Part shown: one piece after another, positions 1-4,901 of the stretch
Layout of the letters: each line of letters opens with the position of its first letter
How positions within the stretch are numbered: the stretch's first letter is position 1
Assembly: GCF_937920395.1 (NCBI RefSeq)
Contig: NZ_CALEVF010000285.1
Coordinates: 1-5,863, forward strand
DNA length: 5,863 nt
DNA from: an uncultured Clostridium sp.
GTDB lineage: Bacteria; Bacillota; Clostridia; Clostridiales; Clostridiaceae
Direction of reading: 5' to 3'
The notes under the pieces: model-generated
Told to the model about the DNA's origin: nothing
The model's input: only the letters and a program-made list of their open reading frames with translations
Databases searched by the model: none
Position numbers and translations under genes: made by a program

Positions 1-174
1 AGAATTAATCCACTATGGATTTTTTATTGGTTCAACTTCATTTTACAACAAGTCATAAATAAATACTTAAGTTACGTTATATACTTATATGTAGTTGTCA
101 CAAGTATCAGTTGACTGTAAGTCCATAAATTAGTTAGACTTTATATGACACCTTTAACATCTGTAGGGTACAAC

Positions 175-206
175 AAAAGCACTAATCTTTGCAGCCTAGT
201 GCTTTT
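175..206. terminator. Hairpin terminator closing the left operon
   Basis: The arms AAAAGCACTA (175-184) and TAGTGCTTTT (197-206) are perfect reverse complements around a 12-nt loop. It begins 27 bp beyond the stop codon of the minus-strand membrane-protein gene, where an intrinsic terminator is expected. The U-run is present on both strands: four U followed by G on the minus strand, five U on the plus strand. It could therefore work in both directions, and the plus orientation looks slightly stronger. This suggests it may also stop a transcript entering from the left of the window. Confidence 0.7.
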
Positions 207-232
207 TACTTTAATATAAAATTATAAACCTT

Positions 233-874
233 CTATTTTATGTTTAAAAGCCACTTAAGTACCAAAGTCGAATTTTCCTTTTGTTTGCTCGTACTAACAA
301 TAGCAATTACCTTATTTTTAGTATCATATCCCATATCTTTAAATATTTTATTATTTTCCACATTTATAGCATACACAGCCATGTTGTTATCTCTTCCCTT
401 AGCTTCAATCTTCTCATTTTTTATAGAAGCCAAATCTAACTGGTTTCTATTATCCAATTTTAAAAATATATCTTGTTTAACAAGTGACTCAAACTTACCC
501 TTGTCTAAAACTAAAACATCAAGTTCTCCAACTGATACCTGAGCAATAAACTTCTGCATGTATTGGCTTGATAATGAAACATTGTCACTACTTGAACCGT
601 CAAGTGGAATGCTTTCGATAATAGCTTCTTTTCGCTCCTCACCCTCTTTTACAACAATTTTTGTAAGTCGCTTTTCTAAATCATTACTCTTATTCACATC
701 TACTACATTTCCAAACATAGTTAAATTAAATACATAATCTATTTTAGTAATTTGACTATGTATAATGGATCCTACTATAAATATAATTGCTATAATGCAT
801 ATAATATGTATCTTATATTACTCCCATATATATCCAATCTTCTTTTTCTTACTCATCCCACTCAAATTAACCAT
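233..874 (-). pseudogene. Small single-pass membrane protein, interrupted by an early in-frame TAA
   Basis: I do not recognise a named function. The frame runs from an ATG at 872-874 to a TAG at 233-235, 213 codons in all. Codon 19 is TAA (818-820). Before it the product reads MVNLSGMSKKKKIGYIWE. After it come YKIHIICIIAIIFIVG and a run of isoleucines, which make one membrane segment at about residues 22-40. A mostly polar domain of about 170 residues follows, presumably extracytoplasmic. The ATG is preceded by GAGGGG at good spacing, so it is the original start. A basic stretch, then an aromatic WExYK motif, then a membrane helix is a common layout for small clostridial membrane-anchored proteins; a Tyr codon in place of the TAA would fit it. 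The intact 161-codon remainder beginning at ATG 718 has no Shine-Dalgarno site and no anchor, so I doubt it is made as such. The gene lies 42 bp after the TPR gene, evidently in the same operon. Sequence error or readthrough cannot be excluded. Confidence 0.75.
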
Positions 875-890
875 ATTATTTACCCCTCTA
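875..890 (-). promoter_or_regulatory. Ribosome binding site of the interrupted membrane-protein gene
   Basis: The minus strand reads TAGAGGGGTAAATAAT directly before the ATG at 872-874. GAGGGG at this distance marks 874 as the ancestral start. It argues that the reading frame beginning at 718 is only the surviving part of a longer gene. The site lies in the 42-bp gap after the TPR stop codon, consistent with an operon. Confidence 0.65.
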
Positions 891-916
891 AACCTATATT
901 TATATCTAAACCTATA

Positions 917-1720
917 TTATTTCTTTGAACTTTCCCTTTCAGTTATAGTAGCTTCAATTTTCTCTTTTGATATAGTACTCAAAAATGTAAAATTACATTT
1001 TAACGCTTGTTTTAGGTTTTGAAGTGCATCTTCATTTTTGTTTATTTTAATCAGCGTCAAAGCATAGTAATAATATGCTGAAGGGAAATTGGGTTTTTCT
1101 ATCATTAATTTTTCATATACCTTTAATGACTTATCATATTCACCCTGCATATAATAAGTCATTGCTAAGTTGTCTAGTATACCTGCATTGGTTGAATTAT
1201 AATCATATGCTTCAAGATTAATCTCCATTGCTTTAGCATAATCTTTTTTGAGAATTAAAAAATATCCTAAGTTTTGATATATAATAGTAGTTTTATATTT
1301 TTTATATAATTCCATAAGTATCTTAACAGCTTCTTCTATATTATTTCTTTTCCACATAATAATTGAAGTATTAAGTTTTATATTAATTTCGTTGTCAGAA
1401 CTTAACTCTTCCGTTGAAAGTTGTTTAAGTATTTTCTCTGCCTCATCTAATTCACCTTTAAGTAGCAAAAAATATACACAAGACAATTTTGTTTTCACAG
1501 AAGATCCCTTCATTTTGTAGGCTTTATCAAAATATTTATAAGCCTCGTCCTTTTCATTTTTTTTGTATTTATTGTTTCCAATAAGATAAATAATTGTTGC
1601 CAAATTTATATATGCTACATATCCAATAATAAAAAGAAAAGCTATTAATTTGCTTACCGTTATAAACAAAAACAATGAAAAAACTATAACTACAATATTC
1701 ATAATTTTTTTAAAATTCAT
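917..1720 (-). CDS. Membrane-anchored tetratricopeptide-repeat (TPR) protein
   Basis: This 267-residue protein has two hydrophobic segments at its N-terminus (about residues 7-22 and 25-46). The rest is built of helical TPR units. The clearest repeats cover about residues 46-70, 77-104, 145-173, 179-209 and 213-242, with typical features such as LDNLAMTYYMQGEYDKSLKV and the ALxxLKQALK pattern at the end. TPR domains bind other proteins; the partner is not visible here. The membrane segments suggest the repeats are tethered to the cytoplasmic membrane, on a side I cannot determine. The ATG at 1718-1720 has GAGGTGA six bases upstream, which fixes the start; the stop is TAA at 917-919. It is the first gene of an operon with the interrupted small membrane protein, which makes that protein a plausible partner (inference). 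TPR family membership is confident; the cellular role is unknown. Confidence 0.88.
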   Translation of the reverse strand: MNFKKIMNIVVIVFSLFLFITVSKLIAFLFIIGYVAYINLATIIYLIGNNKYKKNEKDEAYKYFDKAYKMKGSSVKTKLSCVYFLLLKGELDEAEKILKQLSTEELSSDNEINIKLNTSIIMWKRNNIEEAVKILMELYKKYKTTIIYQNLGYFLILKKDYAKAMEINLEAYDYNSTNAGILDNLAMTYYMQGEYDKSLKVYEKLMIEKPNFPSAYYYYALTLIKINKNEDALQNLKQALKCNFTFLSTISKEKIEATITERESSKK

Positions 1721-1723
1721 TTC

Positions 1724-1732
1724 TTATCACCT
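1724..1732 (-). promoter_or_regulatory. Ribosome binding site of the TPR gene
   Basis: On the minus strand the sequence reads ACGAGGTGATAAGAA followed by ATG. GAGGTGA is a strong Shine-Dalgarno match at normal spacing and supports the start at 1720. Confidence 0.75.
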
Positions 1733-1791
1733 CGTATGATATTTATTGTGCACACTCAGAAACCCTTAAGGCATAGCTATCTCTCAATTCA

Positions 1792-1820
1792 TTTTTACCC
1801 AAAAATCAACTTCATCTCAA
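1792..1820 (-). promoter_or_regulatory. Candidate sigma-A-type promoter of the TPR operon
   Basis: On the minus strand, TTGAGA (1815-1820) and TAAAAA (1792-1797) are separated by exactly 17 bp. The -35 matches the consensus at five of six positions, the -10 at four of six. Transcription would start near 1785, giving a leader of about 65 nt before the TPR start codon. In DNA this AT-rich such matches arise easily, so this is a suggestion. Confidence 0.35.
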
Positions 1821-1880
1821 AAATTCGGTAGCATTACTCCTAGAACTTATTATTAAGGTTTACTAACCATTTGTTCATTG

Positions 1881-1899
1881 GTAAATTGGATCAATTTAC
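1881..1899. promoter_or_regulatory. 19-bp palindrome, possible operator
   Basis: GTAAATTG (1881-1888) and CAATTTAC (1892-1899) are perfect reverse complements around the centre GAT. The size and symmetry suit a dimeric repressor site. It lies about 60 bp upstream of the candidate -35 of the TPR operon, so it would be an upstream site for that promoter or belong to something else. The core is AT-rich, so chance is possible. No regulator gene is present in the window. Confidence 0.3.
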
Positions 1900-2112
1900 A
1901 CCTTAGACATGATTTTAGTACATATTTTAATATTTATCCACAATTTTATTTGGTAATCTGGATTTTATATTCTAACAACTGTGGGCAAATTGTATTATAT
2001 GGTATTTAGGATATATATTATGCTCTCGATCATTTACTTTACCAATAACTAACAATATTTAATTTCGCATAATAGCGGGAAATATCTTAGAACAATAGTT
2101 GAATTTTATTTT

Positions 2113-2118
2113 AGGAGG
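2113..2118 (+). promoter_or_regulatory. Isolated perfect Shine-Dalgarno site on the plus strand
   Basis: AGGAGG stands in sequence with no established plus-strand gene. It is followed by TACC, then ATG immediately followed by TGA, and a GTG that overlaps the ATG at a spacing of six bases. The GTG opens a 48-codon frame. The site also abuts the first arm (2119-2126) of a set of inverted repeats, so folding of the RNA could affect access to the start codon. Confidence 0.45.
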
Positions 2119-2156
2119 TACCATGTGAAAGAGTCTACCCTGGACATGGTAACTAT
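2119..2156 (+). repeat. Inverted repeats able to form alternative hairpins
   Basis: TACCATGT (2119-2126) pairs with ACATGGTA (2144-2151) to form an 8-bp stem that encloses the possible GTG start. The second arm is part of ATGGTAACTAT (2146-2156). That segment is instead perfectly complementary to ATAGTTACCAT at 2165-2175, an 11-bp stem with an 8-nt loop. The latter segment is also the left arm of the large hairpin at 2161-2208. The three stems therefore exclude one another in sequence (1:2, 2:3, 3:4), a layout like that of attenuators. The complementarity is seen directly; any regulatory role is inference. Confidence 0.45.
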
Positions 2157-2271
2157 ACTAAAAGATAGTTACCATTATTTATTTTATAAAATAATGGTGA
2201 CTATCTTTATATTTATTAGTTTCTTAAATTATATACAAGTTCCACTGTTATACCTGGGTTTAAACTATTAA
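2125..2271 (+). CDS. Possible small membrane protein, 48 codons, GTG start
   Basis: I do not recognise this product. The GTG at 2125-2127 lies six bases after a perfect AGGAGG, the only plus-strand ribosome site of this quality that I noticed. The frame ends at TAA 2269-2271. Residues 1-23 are mixed polar (VKESTLDMVTILKDSYHYLF, then YKI). From residue 24 onward the chain is almost entirely hydrophobic (MVTIFIFISF and on), enough for one membrane helix. Small single-helix proteins with structured starts resemble type I toxins in layout only; there is no sequence evidence for that here. Against the ORF: it runs straight through a strong hairpin and then 56 bp into the 3' end of the convergent beta-mannosidase gene, so its last 18 codons are antisense to conserved coding DNA. 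It could also be the 5' remnant of a longer lost gene, or non-coding. Confidence 0.3.
   Translation: MKESTLDMVTILKDSYHYLFYKIMVTIFIFISFLNYIQVPLLYLGLNY
2161..2208. terminator. 20-bp hairpin, likely terminator of the mannan genes
   Basis: The arms at 2161-2180 and 2189-2208 pair over 20 positions around an 8-nt loop. It begins 8 bp past the TAA of the minus-strand beta-mannosidase gene, so it most likely ends that transcript; on that strand the stem is followed by a short UUUU run. Pairing is complete on a plus-strand RNA, with one G-U wobble (2170 and 2199). On a minus-strand RNA the same position is an A-C mismatch. It probably works in both directions and would also stop any plus-strand transcript from the intergenic region. 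Confidence 0.65.
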
Positions 2272-4858
2272 ATATAGGGAAATATTTTAATGCATTTTCT
2301 ACTTCTATTTCAACACATTTTATATCTCCTGGGATTAAATCAAAATCATTATCACTAGGTATTACTCCATCTGGCGTTGAAATATGTAACATCCAAACAA
2401 AAGATTTCGCTTGTAATAAAATTTCTACTTTTTGGTTTGATATATTATTTGCACTATACTTAATGTTAACATTCTCTAATTTCAATTTACTATAAGGTGC
2501 AAAAAAGTACCTATTTTCATTTAAAAGTTCTCCATTACAACTAATTTGTGCATGCATAAATGTTTCCTCTGGTATAAAACCTGGTATAATGTCTTCAAAA
2601 TCCACATTAACAGATTCTAGCACGCTATTTGCTTTAATCATTTTTACCATTTCTCCCTTTTTTAATACATTTCCATTCATTTTTAAAATTCTATATTCTA
2701 AAAGCACATCTTTTTCTTCTAATGTATCATTCATTATGGTAATTTCTATAGGTGACACTGCACCTTTATAATATTCTTTATAACTTGCCATTCCATCAAA
2801 ATTTTGCGCTTCATATCCATTTAATGCTAACCCAAATGGAGCCATTGACCTTTTTAAATAATAATACACAGGTCTCTTTCCTAGATAATAATCTATCACA
2901 GACCAGTTATGCACACCAAATGAGTCACTGAGTGTCCAAAGCAGTATACCGGAGCACCTAAACTTACGACTACGTAGTTCATCATATATATGGCGCATAA
3001 TTTCTGCTTGCACTACCTGACTTTTAAGTATATACTCCTGCATGCTAAATTTTGAATAATCACCAAAATACTTATTAACTATCATATTTAATAACTTATG
3101 ATCACTTGTTGTATTGGTATGATGAAGCCACTCAGGTGAATCAGGATTAAGAGATTTCTCTTTAATACATTTCACCGTAGACTCTATATTCATTGCACCT
3201 ATAATGCCAAACTCACTTAAAAATTTATAATCAAGATCTGTAAAACGCCAAAGATCTAAATAATGTTCCCAATTAGGACGATGGGTAAAATGCCATGTAT
3301 GTTGATCGCCCTCATCAAAACTTGATGGCGAAGGTCCTCCAAAAGGGCTACTTTCTCTATAGATTCTATCAATGCAAAGCGACTTCACAAGGCTTGGTAA
3401 AAGCTCTTCATAAATACGTCCACCATACCATGGCAAATCTTTAAAGTTTTCTTTTGCTGATAGATACATTTCTTGAATTTCATTGTTTCCAGACCATCCT
3501 ATTAAACTAACATGATTTCTTAGCCTTGTTATAGCCGACGTTGCTTCAATTCGTATTTCTTCATAAAATTTTGGATCATGATCTGGATAATATCCACATG
3601 CAAACATAAAATCATGCCATACCATAATCCCAAGTTCATCGCAGGTTCCCATAAACCCTTCACTCTCATAAATGCCTCCACCCCAAACACGAATCATATT
3701 CATGTTTGCGTCTGCAGTAGCTTCTAGTATAAGTCTATTTTTTTCGTCAGTTATTCGGCCTATCAAACAATCTGCTGGTACATGATTTGCACCTTTAGCA
3801 AATATAAGTGTACCATTAATTTTAAAGGTAAAGCTTCTTTGATTATCACCAAGTTCCTGCTGATCAATTGATACAGTTCTTAAGCCATGGTTTCTTGTAA
3901 GACTATCAATAACATTTCCACTTTTATCTTGAATTTCTACAACAATATGATATAGGTAAGGTAACCCTGATTTATTTGGCCACCATAATTTAGGTGATTT
4001 TATGTCAAATTTCATATTACAATTAATGGACGCGAGCTTATCCATTACTATTTCCTTTCTACTAGTTAAAATAGCATTACTTGTATCATCATATCGTGAG
4101 TCTTCATATACCATGCATTCAAGTATATAATTATCCTTTTTTAATAGTTCAATATCAATATCTATACTTAAGTTAATTTTGTCTGATATTGTTATTTGAT
4201 CTCCCTCAAATTGTGTTTGAACATAAACATCCTTAATGTAACTATTATAATAACTATCTATATGCACGCCTTTCCATATTCCACAGGTAGGTAGCCAAAT
4301 AGTCCAATCCCAGCCGTATACAAATTGAGGTTTACGCATTAAGGCTCTATGAGGCTGCGCTTTGTTCCAAGAGTGATCCATAAGTTCAACTGATTCATCT
4401 TTTACGCCGCTCACACCATCGTCTATTCTAACTATTAAAATGTTTGTTCCAATCTTAATATTCGATGAGATGTCAAATGTTTTTCCAATAAAAGCATTGT
4501 TATGACTTCCAATAAGCTGATTATTCATCCAAATATCTGCCGTTAAGTCCAGTCCCTCAAAGGTAATCTGTGTGAAATCTTGAATGAAATTCTCGTCGAT
4601 ATTAAAAGTCTTGGTATACCAAAATTCTTTTTTTTCTGCCCATCTACATTCTTCACTATTAATATCAATAAGTGGATCCTTCATAATACCTGCATCTGTT
4701 AGTGCAATATGAACATCTCCTGGTACTTTACATGGAATAGTTTTCCTTTCATTAAATATAACCATTGATTGTTCTAAAGTGCCTGCACCTGTATCTTCCA
4801 CACTTAATGCCCACTCACCAGATAAATCATATAATTTGTGTTTTTTATCTTTATTCAA
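2216..4858 (-). CDS. Beta-mannosidase, glycoside hydrolase family 2
   Basis: The 880-residue enzyme should release mannose from the non-reducing ends of beta-1,4-manno-oligosaccharides (EC 3.2.1.25). The N-terminal GH2 sugar-binding domain (about 8-200) has the mannosidase-type motifs CKVPGDVH (43-50) and RKPQFVYGWDW (175-185). An immunoglobulin-like domain follows, then a TIM barrel from about 345 to 675 with VWGGGIYE (391-398). GNNE supplies the acid/base Glu460 and SEFG the nucleophile Glu549; their spacing suits the family. DEGDQHTWH (515-523) is also typical of beta-mannosidases. The last 200 residues form further beta-sandwich domains. Length is normal and no catalytic residue is missing. 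There is no signal peptide, so it acts in the cytoplasm. The start is TTG at 4856-4858: a stop lies six codons upstream in frame, the next Met codon would cut into the conserved first domain, and GGGG lies eight bases before the TTG. It follows the GH113 gene by 43 bp, presumably in one transcript. Exact substrate preference is inferred from the family. Confidence 0.93.
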   Translation of the reverse strand: MNKDKKHKLYDLSGEWALSVEDTGAGTLEQSMVIFNERKTIPCKVPGDVHIALTDAGIMKDPLIDINSEECRWAEKKEFWYTKTFNIDENFIQDFTQITFEGLDLTADIWMNNQLIGSHNNAFIGKTFDISSNIKIGTNILIVRIDDGVSGVKDESVELMDHSWNKAQPHRALMRKPQFVYGWDWTIWLPTCGIWKGVHIDSYYNSYIKDVYVQTQFEGDQITISDKINLSIDIDIELLKKDNYILECMVYEDSRYDDTSNAILTSRKEIVMDKLASINCNMKFDIKSPKLWWPNKSGLPYLYHIVVEIQDKSGNVIDSLTRNHGLRTVSIDQQELGDNQRSFTFKINGTLIFAKGANHVPADCLIGRITDEKNRLILEATADANMNMIRVWGGGIYESEGFMGTCDELGIMVWHDFMFACGYYPDHDPKFYEEIRIEATSAITRLRNHVSLIGWSGNNEIQEMYLSAKENFKDLPWYGGRIYEELLPSLVKSLCIDRIYRESSPFGGPSPSSFDEGDQHTWHFTHRPNWEHYLDLWRFTDLDYKFLSEFGIIGAMNIESTVKCIKEKSLNPDSPEWLHHTNTTSDHKLLNMIVNKYFGDYSKFSMQEYILKSQVVQAEIMRHIYDELRSRKFRCSGILLWTLSDSFGVHNWSVIDYYLGKRPVYYYLKRSMAPFGLALNGYEAQNFDGMASYKEYYKGAVSPIEITIMNDTLEEKDVLLEYRILKMNGNVLKKGEMVKMIKANSVLESVNVDFEDIIPGFIPEETFMHAQISCNGELLNENRYFFAPYSKLKLENVNIKYSANNISNQKVEILLQAKSFVWMLHISTPDGVIPSDNDFDLIPGDIKCVEIEVENALKYFPIFNSLNPGITVELVYNLRN

Positions 4859-4863
4859 CTTTT

Positions 4864-4873
4864 CATCCCCTAA
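4864..4873 (-). promoter_or_regulatory. Ribosome binding site fixing the TTG start of beta-mannosidase
   Basis: The minus strand reads TTAGGGGATGAAAAG and then TTG. The GGGG lies eight bases before the TTG. The intervening ATG is out of frame and encodes only MKS before a TGA that overlaps the TTG, so it is not the gene start. It leaves open a little local translational coupling. Confidence 0.6.
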
Positions 4874-4901
4874 TTAACAGATTATATTGGAATTAATAGA
4901 T

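Larger units (their letters stand above)
1721..2112. other. Intergenic region without an established gene
   Basis: No frame of convincing length or composition is open on either strand. The part nearest the TPR gene holds its ribosome site and candidate promoter. The centre holds the 19-bp palindrome. The part before the AGGAGG at 2113 would be the leader of any plus-strand transcript, but I found no plus-strand promoter with good matches at both hexamers. A short minus-strand stretch ending at a TAA at 1743-1745 reads LRDSYALRVSECAQ, which may be a leftover coding or repeat fragment. Confidence 0.6.

Noticed and set aside
1..174. Tail of a plus-strand gene entering from the left edge
   Set aside because: Two frames are open briefly (stops at 56-58 and 112-114), but neither shows a recognisable motif. 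The only support is that the hairpin at 175-206 could terminate it.
240..542. Plus-strand open frame of 100 codons
   Set aside because: It lies antisense to the small membrane-protein gene, has no ribosome site, and its hydrophobic composition is what AT-rich antisense frames give.
233..718. 161-codon protein starting at ATG 718 as a complete gene
   Set aside because: No ribosome site lies before this ATG, and the same frame upstream encodes a membrane helix and, past one TAA, a start codon with GAGGGG.
765..1022. Plus-strand open frame of 85 codons rich in Ile, Leu and Phe
   Set aside because: It covers the complement of the interrupted gene's start and the TPR gene's end, with no ribosome site; it is a shadow.
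1990..2073. Plus-strand promoter for the small ORF (TTGTAT with TATATT, or TTTACT with TATTTA)
   Set aside because: Each pair has at least one hexamer matching at only three positions; in DNA this AT-rich such pairs are expected by chance.
2119..2208. Known riboswitch class
   Set aside because: I looked for purine, preQ1, guanidine, fluoride and ZTP core motifs and found none that fit; only hairpin complementarity supports this region.
2589..2771. Plus-strand open frame of 60 codons
   Set aside because: Antisense to the beta-mannosidase C-terminal domains, without any start signal.
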